Of a stretch of DNA of 52,556 bases, positions 44,453 to 52,556 are shown in pieces (position 1 is the stretch's first letter; each line of letters begins with the position of its first letter). The notes below the pieces were generated by a model. That model was not told the origin of the DNA and searched no databases. It saw nothing but the letters and a program-made list of their open reading frames with translations. Source of the DNA: an uncultured Lachnospiraceae bacterium (lineage in GTDB: Bacteria; Bacillota; Clostridia; Lachnospirales; Lachnospiraceae); NCBI GenBank assembly GCA_910580005.1, contig CAJTXH010000004.1:1-52556 (forward strand). Reading direction: 5' to 3'. A program made the translations under genes and the position numbers.

Positions 44453-46786
44453 CTATCTCTGGAGGTAAAAGTCCCTGGTATCTATTATCTGCTGTGGCAC
44501 TTCTACTTTATCCTTCTGCCATACCCTGAACTTTAAGTCATATTCCTTTAATTTCTTGCCACGTTCACGAACAAAACGTGCCATAGCGTCACGGAAAAGA
44601 GGCTGTTCTGAAGCTTTCTCACGTATATCTTTAGAAAACGGGCAGTATGTAGCAAGGATTTCCCTTACCGGCTTGCTAAGGCAAAGGCCTCCCTTAGACT
44701 CAAGCTTAATCCAGTTTTCATAATCAATTACAAATACTTCCCTTGTGTTATTCCTGCACTTCTGTATCTGTAATTTCAGCTTGTCTTTTTTCTCATCTGA
44801 AAGTTCCCTGTTTTTACGGTAAAACTGCACATAATCACTGTATTCGCTTGTAAGCGACTTTATCTGTATATTATTCCACATAGCGCCTTGCATCGTCCTG
44901 CAAAGCTCCCATCTGAAACGGCCAAACAGTTTTATCATAACAGAGTCTATATCTGTATCAAGGAATGCTGGTATAAGGAAACGGCCTTTTGAATTTCTCA
45001 TCCTGCCGCTAAGTTCCTGCCACATTATTGCATTGCTTCCAAATACAGGGAATACTATAAAATCTGGGAACACTTCTTCCATTATATATTCTTTTTTATT
45101 GCCTAATGCCTTGTCATTGCAAAGCCCCTCCCTGTAAAATACAGAGAAATCAATTCCAAGAAGTTTATTTACAGACTCATTTATCTTTCTTTCTGAAAGA
45201 TAACACCTCTTAATTGAGCCCGGACAGCCTTCTGTAAATAAAAATGGCACAAATACCGAAACCTGGCCATATATTAAGCGGTGGTTTGTCTTGAACATAT
45301 TCTGGATTTCGTAGTCAAACTTTGCCACATTATCATTTGCAAGTTTCCGTTCCTCTTCCACTGTAATACGCCCGGTTTTACGCATATCACGCAGGTTCTC
45401 TGTATAGTCCATGTCAAATTCACTCTTGGATGGCTCTCTTCTTCCCTCATAAATCTCTGTAAGCCACTCTTTCATATTATAAATTGAGCAGTTCGCATTT
45501 TCCAGCCCGCTTTTATCAAGAGTAAGCAATTCTTCCATAATACTGTATGAAACAACTTTTTCACTTAAAAACCCATACTTCAGGAATAAATCAATAACAA
45601 GCGGCGTTTCCCCTTCTGATTCATAATCCCTTATAAACACACCTCTGTATATATTATAATAATTCTTTAAAAGCCCCTGCCTTATCTTCCTCACACTGTC
45701 ATCAGTTGACATTTTATCCTTAAGCAGCACAAACTGTTCCATAAATCCCCTGAACTGGCTTGCCATTTCTTCATCCACACCAGAGTATTCCAATATAATG
45801 CCAAGCGAACCGTTCAGTACACTTACATCCACAGTTCCTTCTTCTTCCTCTGTACTGTCCTCATCTTCATTATTGCTATTACTGCTTATAAGTGTAAAAT
45901 ACGCCTCCTCCATATATCCATGGTCAACCCCAAGGTCAATGCATGCCTTATCATATAAAAGGTTTTCAAGTAAATTTACATTATCAATAATGCCATCAAA
46001 AAGTGAAACAGCTTCTTTTATTACAATACCTTTGCTTTTCATTGTTTTGGCAAGTTCAAATACAGACTTGAACAGGTTGTTCTCATTATTAATAAGGAAA
46101 CCTGCAAGTTCCCTAAGATATGCTGCATCTGATATACATTGTGATATTAAAGCATTGATAAGGGCAACTTCCTCCACAATATGGTAAACCGGTATTACTG
46201 GATTTACATTCACAAAAGCCTTCTGGACATCTGGCGGGATATTGCAACATGCCTTGTAATATAAAACCTTATCAGCATCAATTCCATAACTTTCCCTGCT
46301 GTCATAAGGCATTAAACCTTCTGTTATATCTGTCTTTTTAAGGCTGGCCCCTGCCTTGCTGGCAATATCTTTATAATTTTCATCTGCATACTTTATAAAA
46401 TCATAAACCTTTAATGCTGCTGCTCCCATATCATCATATATTCTGGACAGTTCACGTATATACTTGCCCAGATTTGAATATATAAGTGCCGCATAATCCT
46501 TATTTACTTTAATAAGTGCCCTTACTGCCTGGTTAAAACCCATTGCAGGAAATGCATATATTATTGCATCACTGTCTGCAGTATATGTAACCCTGTATTC
46601 CCCTGCTGCCAGGTCACAAAGCCCAAGGAAATTGCCTGAACCTGCAACAACATTTAATCCTTCTGTAGTTATACGTACCCTTCCTTTGACAACCAGGCAC
46701 ATAGAAGTAACTGTAGTACCCCTGGTATATATCTCTGTACCTTTAATAATCTGGTTGACGCCATTTAATTTAAGCTCTGCATTCAA
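44453..46786 (-). CDS. Large protein with N-terminal cyclic-nucleotide-binding domain, unknown function
   Basis: This is a 777-residue soluble protein. Residues about 10-120 form a Crp-type cNMP-binding (jelly-roll) domain: LVVKGRVRITTEG then GNFLGLCDLAAGEYRVT. No helix-turn-helix, kinase, nuclease or channel motif follows. The remaining 650 residues are mostly helical and charged, with an acidic Asn/Glu/Asp run near 300-315 (SSNSNNEDEDSTEEEEG) that looks like a linker. The C-terminal part (about 480-777) is rich in aromatic and basic residues and looks like a separate folded unit. There are no membrane segments. It is a single gene, ribosome site AGGAGG directly before the ATG. I do not recognise the C-terminal region. 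Confidence 0.8.
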   Translation of the reverse strand: MNAELKLNGVNQIIKGTEIYTRGTTVTSMCLVVKGRVRITTEGLNVVAGSGNFLGLCDLAAGEYRVTYTADSDAIIYAFPAMGFNQAVRALIKVNKDYAALIYSNLGKYIRELSRIYDDMGAAALKVYDFIKYADENYKDIASKAGASLKKTDITEGLMPYDSRESYGIDADKVLYYKACCNIPPDVQKAFVNVNPVIPVYHIVEEVALINALISQCISDAAYLRELAGFLINNENNLFKSVFELAKTMKSKGIVIKEAVSLFDGIIDNVNLLENLLYDKACIDLGVDHGYMEEAYFTLISSNSNNEDEDSTEEEEGTVDVSVLNGSLGIILEYSGVDEEMASQFRGFMEQFVLLKDKMSTDDSVRKIRQGLLKNYYNIYRGVFIRDYESEGETPLVIDLFLKYGFLSEKVVSYSIMEELLTLDKSGLENANCSIYNMKEWLTEIYEGRREPSKSEFDMDYTENLRDMRKTGRITVEEERKLANDNVAKFDYEIQNMFKTNHRLIYGQVSVFVPFLFTEGCPGSIKRCYLSERKINESVNKLLGIDFSVFYREGLCNDKALGNKKEYIMEEVFPDFIVFPVFGSNAIMWQELSGRMRNSKGRFLIPAFLDTDIDSVMIKLFGRFRWELCRTMQGAMWNNIQIKSLTSEYSDYVQFYRKNRELSDEKKDKLKLQIQKCRNNTREVFVIDYENWIKLESKGGLCLSKPVREILATYCPFSKDIREKASEQPLFRDAMARFVRERGKKLKEYDLKFRVWQKDKVEVPQQIIDTRDFYLQR

Positions 46787-46840
46787 TGGTTATCCTCCTA
46801 AATGTTCCCTAAAAGTTCATTATCTGTTATTATTTACAGC

Positions 46841-46874
46841 CTGCCATGAAACAGCAAAGCCATGAATAGCAGCC
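46841..46874. repeat. Palindromic repeat, family A, copy 4, at the island border
   Basis: CTGCCATGAAACAGC, three-base spacer, then GCCATGAATAGCAG. CTGC-AT pairs with AT-GCAG around it. The order ATGAAAC-GC-AAA-GCC-TGAATA matches 23264-23302. It stands upstream of the CNB-domain gene, just before base composition changes. Confidence 0.5.
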
Positions 46875-46875
46875 A

Positions 46876-47019
46876 TTATCTTTTTATATTATACAATTTT
46901 ATAATTATAACGTCAATGTAGCTTGCAAAACTTTCAGGCCGAACTGTTACGATAAACTCTACTGGCCATCTTTCATTTGACTGCCGAAGTCTGACAGGAT
47001 AATTGGATGAATCTCTCAT
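46876..47019 (-). CDS. Possible 47-aa ORF or gene remnant
   Basis: A frame from ATG (47019) to TAA (46876) gives a peptide with SNYPVRLRQSNERWPVEF followed by a hydrophobic end (ASYIDVIIIKLYNIKR). The composition looks protein-like, but there is no ribosome site and no recognised family. The short length and position beside the decayed island suggest the tail of a lost gene. The rest of 46.79-47.49 kb holds the repeat at 46841, the palindrome at 47137 and the fragment described under the adenylation pseudogene. Confidence 0.25.
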   Translation of the reverse strand: MRDSSNYPVRLRQSNERWPVEFIVTVRPESFASYIDVIIIKLYNIKR

Positions 47020-47136
47020 TTTACTTAAAAACTATTGATTATCTCTGAAAAGCCTTAAAAACAGGCAGTTTTATAGATACAAGCAACTGATACATAATTC
47101 AATCCATCTAAATCATTTCTGATATTATTATGCGAA

Positions 47137-47180
47137 CTAAGTGAGCAACCACCAGTTCAACTGGTGGTTTGCTCACTTAG
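47137..47180. repeat. Near-perfect 44-base palindrome without T tract
   Basis: CTAAGTGAGCAA-CCACCAGTT (47137-47157) pairs with its complement at 47158-47180 with a single bulged base, giving a 21-bp stem with essentially no loop. Neither side has a T run, so it is not a standard terminator. The stop of the foreign coding fragment lies inside it. The shape recalls ends of IS200/IS605-type elements or a recombination site. No transposase is adjacent. Confidence 0.6.
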
Positions 47181-48328
47181 CATCAACACTGACATGAATA
47201 GTACAATCTAAACAATCTGATAAATAAGAAGCTAAAAAAGATTCATATCTTCCATTAGAGTCTTTTACAATTGATTCTTCAAAGAAAAACTCAAACCTAT
47301 CAAATGAGGTTTGCTTAATTTTATGTTCTTTAATATCTAAATCATACTCACGACAGATGTGTATTTAAAACAGGTTTACCTATTGAGACATAACCCTCCA
47401 TCGTATTAATATCTTGATTGTTCACAATATTATAAGCAACATCCACACAACATTCTGTTGGTCCATAAACATTAATAAATGTGGGTTCAATCTATACAAA
47501 ATCCATATATTGTCTTAACGTAGACCACCGCAATTTTTCTCCACCAACCAATAAAAAATGAGCTGGCGATAAAATTGTCGTCTTTTGCTGAGTCATTAAT
47601 TCTAAAATAGATGGTGTTACATCGCATACATCAATTTTATTATTTGCATGAAATATATGTATACTTCTACCAAAAAATTTAGTTTTTCTTTCTGCAATAA
47701 TCAATCTATGCCCATAAAACAATGCATTATATACCTGTTTTACAGAAGAATCAAATGAGAAAGATGCTAATAACCCAATATTACAATTCTCACTTAATTT
47801 ATCATATAGTATATATTTAAATGAGTTTATCAAATTAATCAAATTACGATACATAATCTTTACCCCTTTAGGAACCCCAGATGTTCCAGAGGTATACATA
47901 ATATAAACCAAATCATCTGCGACAATATTAGGCACAGAAAATTCCACTTTATCATTTTGATTAACTGCAATTGCTAAACACTCCACTTTACCAACACACT
48001 TATTAAAATCTGATAAAATTATTTTCGCACCGACATTCTTAACAATATAATTCACTCTTTGAGGTGGTATATCATCTTCAATTGGCACATAACAACATCC
48101 ACACTTCAATACTCCAATCATATACTCAACGAATTTTATTCCACGTTGCTGATATATAACAATTGGTTCATTTTGTTGCGAAATATGTTTTGAAAGTTCA
48201 AATGCAATATAATCTGTTTCCCTTTCAAGATCCTGAAAAGATATTTTCTCATCAAGATATTGGATGGCAATTGAATCTGGGCAGTGTGTGGAAAAATATT
48301 TTATCTGATATATTATTTCATTAATCAC
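47173..48328 (-). pseudogene. Broken NRPS-type adenylation domain gene
   Basis: From a GTG at 48328 (AAGGTGA site) the frame encodes the first 278 residues of an amino-acid adenylation domain. Core motifs are LKCGCCYVPIED (75-86), YTSGTSGVPKGV (145-156) and FDSSVKQVYNALFYG. A TAG at 47494-47492 interrupts it, but the same frame continues with VYGPTECC and SIGKPVLNT, the next two core motifs, to a TGA at 47350-47348. After a frame change a coding-like stretch of about 60 residues (YDLDIKEHK, then DRFEFFFEES) runs to a TGA inside the palindrome at 47137-47180. That tail does not look like an adenylation domain, so a deletion joined two genes. No substrate code can be read reliably. Very AT-rich, unlike the host genes to the left. 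Confidence 0.8.
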
Positions 48329-48356
48329 TAATAATCACCTTTTTCTCTCCACTATA

Positions 48357-48953
48357 TTACCAGCATATCATATTTTCACATTCAAATTTCTTTGAAACAG
48401 AATCCAAAATGTGTACACTACAATTACTGACTCTAAATGGATTAGTTTTATTACTCCACTCCATATTATTAATGAGGTAATAAATAATATTAATGACACC
48501 ACTATGAGTAACCACTAAAACATTATCATTTCCACTTCCATAATCCACCATTAGATTTGAAAACCAATTCTCTATCCGAGTATAAAACTCAACCGGACTT
48601 TCCCCATTCGGATATTTCTCATCCATATCCAAAGTATTAAAATACAATCCGGGATATTTTTCTTCCGCAGTTTTGTTCAACATTCCTGCCAAATCTCCAT
48701 TATTCATCTCTCGAATTTTAGGATCTTGGATAATGGGAATCGATAATTTTTGGGATATATAAGATGCAGTTGACATCGTTCTTACCAAATCACTTGAAAT
48801 AATATGCTTTATATTATATTGTTCTTTATTGTCAAACAAATATTCTGATAATAACTTAGCTTGCCGGTGTCCTTCCTCAATTATATCCATATTACTCCAT
48901 CCTCCCCTATATGAATCATCATCTTTTCCATGCCTAACAAAATATATTTTCAT
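48357..48953 (-). CDS. Histidine phosphatase (phosphoglycerate-mutase-like) family protein
   Basis: The 198-residue protein has the catalytic RHG motif at residues 7-9 (FVRHGKDD) and the second His in VVTHSGVIN near 150. The acidic proton donor region near 82 is IREMNNGDLAG. It acts on phosphoesters. The specific substrate is unknown. It is located between an adenylation-domain gene (29 bases downstream) and a condensation-like gene (20 bases upstream) on one strand, so it belongs to the same peptide-type biosynthetic locus. GGGAGAG precedes the ATG. It seems intact although its neighbours are damaged. Confidence 0.85.
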   Translation of the reverse strand: MKIYFVRHGKDDDSYRGGWSNMDIIEEGHRQAKLLSEYLFDNKEQYNIKHIISSDLVRTMSTASYISQKLSIPIIQDPKIREMNNGDLAGMLNKTAEEKYPGLYFNTLDMDEKYPNGESPVEFYTRIENWFSNLMVDYGSGNDNVLVVTHSGVINIIYYLINNMEWSNKTNPFRVSNCSVHILDSVSKKFECENMICW

Positions 48954-48973
48954 TTTTCTCTCCCAAACATCTT

Positions 48974-50020
48974 TTATTTTTCTTCACAAATCATCTCAGA
49001 AAGATTATTAAAAAAAGTATATATTAATTCCTGCTTACAATTACCGCTATAAGATAATGTCAAGTATAGTCTATCCATAATATCAAAACGTAAATTAATA
49101 GGGAAAACATTATTTTCATATTCTGGTAACAATTCAACCTTTTTACTTTGAACAATTTTTTGATATTCAAAATCGTTACGCAAATCATTTATAATAACAT
49201 TAAGCGGATATACATTCTGTGCATTATACAACCTATTACACTTACTCATATTATGCTTATACTTTTTCATAAATGCCTCTATATCCTTTATTTGCGAACA
49301 ATCAAAACACATACTAATAATATTTATGAAATTCCCTAACACTTTTTCTCTATTTGTATGCATTCTATTTGATACAACACATCCGTATGTAATATTGTCC
49401 TTAATAATTGTATAAAGCGAATTCACTACTACATAATGCAAAAATGGGACAAAATTATTGTTAAACTTATGGATGTTTGATAAAAACGTATCAAATTCAA
49501 AACAAGTTGAAAGACAATATAATTTATCATCGTTATGTTTGTGATCATCAAAGATGTTGATCACATCAATCTTTTCACTAATATGAAAACAATTATCCTT
49601 GATTAAACTATTTGCTTTAAAAAAGCCATTATATTGTGAAATATCTCTAGATCTCTCCTCCAAATAGTCACAAATCAAACACGCAAGTAATCGGATCGAT
49701 TCACCATCCAGCAGAGAATGATGAAATAATATTTCAACCTCTCCTTGATTATCTACAAAAATACAAAAAAAATCTTTTGAAATCTCTAGACTGTATATAC
49801 TTTGACACCTTTTTACAACCTTTCGGGAATGCTTTTGCCAACAAACCGTCCCTTTTTTATACCTAGGCTCCAAACAACTTATATCCAATTTATCGAACAA
49901 TTCTGTAAGTTTACTATATAAATATTCAGGTTCAAACGAAGGAAAATGTAAAATGCAACCCTCATAATACATTTCTGACTCAGGATATAAAAATTTGCAC
50001 ATAGCCATTTGCTTTTGCAA
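48974..50020 (-). CDS. Stand-alone NRPS condensation-like domain, possibly 5'-truncated
   Basis: The 348-residue protein has the HHxxxDG motif of condensation/acyltransferase domains at residues 100-106 (HHSLLDG) and a GNFINIISM stretch near 230, a typical later core motif. At about 350 residues it is shorter than a full C domain (about 430). The frame is open upstream to 50059, and this part (EENTDFPIWELQ) looks coding, but no ATG/GTG occurs there. TTG 50020 or ATG 50008 are the available starts, with poor ribosome sites. The 5' end may have been lost at the junction with the RepL remnant. Acyl or aminoacyl transfer to make a small amide is inferred. Confidence 0.7.
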   Translation of the reverse strand: MQKQMAMCKFLYPESEMYYEGCILHFPSFEPEYLYSKLTELFDKLDISCLEPRYKKGTVCWQKHSRKVVKRCQSIYSLEISKDFFCIFVDNQGEVEILFHHSLLDGESIRLLACLICDYLEERSRDISQYNGFFKANSLIKDNCFHISEKIDVINIFDDHKHNDDKLYCLSTCFEFDTFLSNIHKFNNNFVPFLHYVVVNSLYTIIKDNITYGCVVSNRMHTNREKVLGNFINIISMCFDCSQIKDIEAFMKKYKHNMSKCNRLYNAQNVYPLNVIINDLRNDFEYQKIVQSKKVELLPEYENNVFPINLRFDIMDRLYLTLSYSGNCKQELIYTFFNNLSEMICEEK

Positions 50021-50139
50021 TTCCCAAATCGGAAAATCTGTGTTTTCCTCTTCCTCTAATTATATATGGATAAGAGCTTTGATACAAAAATAAAGATGAA
50101 AATCCCAGTATTTACACTGTTTAGCCAGTATTTTTTATA

Positions 50140-50553
50140 GAGTACCTGGAGAACAGCAGCACGCTGGCCGGGCGAAGGAGAAGGAAACTGATAGACGAGG
50201 AAACAGGGGAGAGATTTCAGGCTGACCAGGAAATCCGGCTGGTTTATGGCTCCAAAAATTTCTGGAAATGTTACATAAAAGAGTTTACCACCATCTTAAA
50301 GGTGCTTAGCGATAAACAGTACAAAGTCTTTGTGTACATTTTGGAACATATCAGACCGAGTGATAACAGGTTTAACGCCACCTATCATGACATCATGAAG
50401 GGCACAGGGTGCTGCCGGCAGACAGCGGCGGCCACTCTGAAGAAGCTGCGGGAAAATAATTTTATGCGGAAAGTTCAGTCAGGGGTATGGATTATAAACC
50501 CGGATATTCTGGTAAAGGACAATGACCGTAAACGTCAGATGCTTCTTTCATAG
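50140..50553 (+). pseudogene. repL: 5'-truncated RepL-type plasmid replication protein
   Basis: An open frame without an ATG runs from about 50125 to TAG at 50553. From 50140 it reads EYLENSSTLAG, then DEETGERFQADQE, a WKCYIKEFTTILKVL helix, a winged-helix-like region (CCRQTAAATLKKLREN) and the end VWIINPDILVKDNDRK. This order and the INP-KDNDRKRQMLL ending fit Firmicutes RepL initiators. Only a GTG at 50302 could start a protein, deep within the domain, so the gene has lost its start. GC-richer than the NRPS remnants beside it, so it came from a different source. Confidence 0.65.
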
Positions 50554-50802
50554 TACCAAGCTGAGCCGAAAAAAGAGAACTAAAAGACAGAGGGATGTAG
50601 GCTGCAGCCTTGATGCTGGTTAAGGTTCATCTTTTGCTATATATCATTATTCATTTTTTTGCAGATTACCGCACCATAACAAGGCCACATTTTAGCCAAA
50701 TTATAGCACAAATCACGTCCGCTTTTTGCCCATTAATGAAAACACCGGGCAAATTTGTACCCAAAATGTGCACATTTATGTCCCCATTTCCGACACAAAT
50801 TC
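50554..50802. other. Junction sequence between RepL and helicase remnants, no gene seen
   Basis: About 250 bases carry no supported reading frame. Short open stretches exist on the plus strand but have no ribosome site or recognisable motif. It separates two unrelated truncated genes and is probably rearranged mobile-element DNA. Confidence 0.4.
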
Positions 50803-51795
50803 AAGATAACCTCGGATGGCAGGAAACTGGGGCTGGATCAGAGAATTATTAGCCCGCTATTGCCCGACGATGCAAGCAGCAAAGTAAATGCTTGTATAGA
50901 CAACGTTTACCATATCTGGAAGGATTACTCTGATACAAAGGCAGCACAACTCATCTTTTGCGATATTTCGACACCTAAAAATGACGGCAGCTTTAACATC
51001 TACGATGATATCCGAAACAAACTGGTACGACGTGGTGTTCCTAAAGAACAAGTGTACTTTATCCATGAAGCGAACTCAGATGCACAGAAAAAGGAGCTGT
51101 TTGCGAAAGTACGCAGCAGTCAGGTACGTATTTTCATTGGAAGTACACAGAAAATGGACGCTGTAACCAACGTACAGGACAGGCTTATCGCATTACATGA
51201 TCTGGATGCGCCTTGGCGTCCGCGTGATCTGATTCAAATAAGCGGCAGGATTGTCAGGCGTGACAACCAGAACGAAAAAGTACACATATTCCGTTATGTC
51301 ACGAATGGTACTTTTGATAGTTACCTATGGCAAACGCTGGAGAATAAGCAAAAATTCATATCCCAGATCATGACCAGCAAATCCCCTGTTCGTTCCTGTG
51401 AGGACGTTGACGAAAGCGTACTATCCTTTGCCGAAGTCAAAGCTTTGTGTGCTGGAGATCCACGCATAAAAGAGCATATGGACTTGGAGCTGGAAGTTTC
51501 TAAGCTAAAGATTATGAAAGCTGACCACAACAACAGGCAATACAGGCTGGAGGCTGACCTTGGCGAAGATCCACGCGGCAATATCACCCGTATCGACAAT
51601 GCCATTGGCAAAATCCCAGAAAGCTTGGAAAAATACAAGGCTGACCTGGAAAACCTGCTCCAGCAGCAGGAAGCAGCTATGACAGAAGCTGGCAAGCCAT
51701 TTGAGCATGAAGAAGATCTGCGCATAAAGTCTGCCCGTCTGGCAGAGCTGGATGCAGAGCTTAATCTCAGTGGGAGGGCACAGGAAACAGCGTAA
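50803..51795 (+). pseudogene. C-terminal fragment of a large SNF2-type helicase of mobile elements
   Basis: The segment encodes the last 330 or so residues of the giant SNF2/DEAD-like helicases carried by integrative conjugative elements in Clostridia. It starts in SDGRKLGLDQR and DDASSKVNAC, followed by the helicase C-terminal lobe: QLIFCDISTP, IFIGSTQKMDAVTNVQ, LDAPWRPRDLIQ, and the motif VI-like Q-I-S-G-R-I-V-R-R. It ends in a coiled coil (residues near LEKYKADLENLLQQQ). The ATPase lobe and any methylase part are absent, and the frame before 50803 is unrelated sequence. It cannot work as a helicase alone. Confidence 0.8.
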
Positions 51796-51803
51796 CATCG
51801 TGC

Positions 51804-51908
51804 ATGGATGCAGTGGCAGCATTTACAGCACTGGAAAATGGCAGTGCCACATTTACGGATTATTTGGAATATTGGGACGCAAAGCCGAAATATAAGAACT
51901 GTATTTAA
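51804..51908 (+). CDS. 34-aa remnant after the helicase fragment
   Basis: The frame ATG-GAT-GCA to TAA encodes a short acidic peptide (MDAVAAFTALENGS, then FTDYLEYWDAK). It begins nine bases after the helicase stop. It has no ribosome site, and upstream codons remain open into the helicase tail. It may be the end of a separate small gene of the same element. Function unknown. Confidence 0.3.
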   Translation: MDAVAAFTALENGSATFTDYLEYWDAKPKYKNCI

Positions 51909-52002
51909 AAGGCTGATATCTTTATATGAACAGCACAAAAATTACAATAGTAATATCTGCAAATCTATGGTAAAATAATAATGAAAGGCAGGCGGTAAAG
52001 TT

Positions 52003-52556
52003 ATGCATAAATTTAAACCATTAAATGATTACATTTTCGGTAAGACGTTCGGTGAAAAAGGTGATGAAGAGCAGCTTCTCTCGTTGCTGATATGCGATCC
52101 TGGCAAAGACGAAGCATAAGAAGCTGGTCAGCATTGAGATTGTAGAACACAGGACATTTACAGCGGAGGTTGTCGGTGACAAGACGAGTATCCTTGATAT
52201 CCGTGCAGTAGCCGAAGATGGAACTAAGATAACTATCGAAGTTCAACTTCGAGACTACGGGAATATGGACAGGAGGAGCCTTTTCTACTGGAGCAGAGAG
52301 TCCGCAAGTGGTCTGGCGAAAGGTTAGGATTACAGCCTGCTGTCAAACGTAATTGCAATCAATATTGTGAACTTTGAAGCCGTGGCGGTTGATGATTTCC
52401 ATACGGTATTCCATTTATGGGAGGACACCCACAGAGAATGTATGCTGACAAATGCACTTGAAATCCACTTTATAGATATGAAAAAGTTCAAAGTCCTGCC
52501 GGATAAGGATATTAAAAATAATTCCCTGCACCGCTGGCTTACTTTCTTTGACCAGA
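52003..52556 (+). pseudogene. Rpn-family recombination-promoting nuclease/putative transposase, disrupted
   Basis: The ATG at 52003 opens MHKFKPLNDYIFGKTFGEKG, the usual start of Rpn (PD-(D/E)XK) proteins. The frame is lost about 30 codons in. One extra T near 52091 explains it, since dropping a base there restores the continuation with ILAKTKHKKLVSIEIVEH. The body then has DIRAVAEDGTKITIEVQ (nuclease core) and NMDRRSLFYWSRE. An in-frame TAG at 52325-52327 interrupts the expected G-x-DY. The frame reopens with LSNVIAINIVNFE and FHLWEDTHRE and runs off the window end. Two independent lesions make it a pseudogene unless either is a sequencing error. Confidence 0.85.

Noticed and set aside
50610..50852. 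80-codon frame between RepL and helicase remnants
   Set aside because: No ribosome site, no family resemblance, and it runs into the helicase fragment in another frame.

Overview
The window looks like a chromosomal segment of a low-GC, motile, Gram-positive gut-type clostridium, most likely a Lachnospiraceae member. This rests on gene content and style: CheV, YitT, HemZ, a bifunctional Rel, SpoIID-like and L,D-transpeptidase wall enzymes, strong GGAGG ribosome binding sites, and a complete hexuronate catabolic operon as in pectin users. The genus is inference only. No rRNA, tRNA or CRISPR array is visible.

Layout. 0-4.6 kb: a CheV chemotaxis coupling protein, a prodomain-less subtilisin on the minus strand, and a glycosyltransferase 2 / CDP-glycerol-transferase pair for a surface polymer. 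4.6-11.4 kb: a tightly overlapping minus-strand operon uxuA-uxuB-uxaC-eda-kdgK that converts glucuronate and related uronates to KDG-phosphate and then pyruvate plus glyceraldehyde-3-phosphate, with a divergent AraC-type regulator. 11.4-12.6 kb: a 57-residue protein and a membrane-anchored C39-like protease behind a consensus promoter. 12.7-23.2 kb: a housekeeping run of rel, an MBL-fold hydrolase, hemZ, an HD-GYP protein, aspS, a PAP2 phosphatase and leuS. 23.3-30.6 kb: a secreted SASA-type esterase, a very large hybrid sensor kinase with two periplasmic-binding-protein domains, and a membrane spermidine-synthase-like protein. 30.7-38.6 kb: cell-envelope genes (L,D-transpeptidase, SpoIID-like, YihY/BrkB-like), an ABC-F ATPase, a PHP phosphoesterase and a flavin reductase-like protein. 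38.6-39.3 kb: a gene-poor stretch full of small inverted repeats, with a promoter- and terminator-bounded short transcript. 39.3-46.8 kb: an orphan sugar-ABC ATPase, an operon of an LCP-like/LytR_C protein, a WecG/TagA-like transferase and YitT, a YmfI-like reductase, and a 777-residue protein with a cyclic-nucleotide-binding domain.

From about 46.9 kb to the right end the style changes. Very AT-rich relics of a nonribosomal-peptide-type locus (a broken adenylation domain, a histidine phosphatase, a stand-alone condensation-like domain) are followed by GC-richer scraps of mobile DNA: a start-less RepL-type replication protein, the C-terminal tail of a large SNF2-type helicase, and an Rpn nuclease/transposase pseudogene with a frameshift and an in-frame stop. 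This is a decaying genomic island.

The host part is dotted with at least three families of short structured repeats (copies near 1, 1099, 12643, 23264, 30571, 34476, 38614, 39053-39258 and 46841). They are the least explained signal here. The other main unknowns are the 777-residue CNB protein and the degenerate LCP/TagA-like operon.
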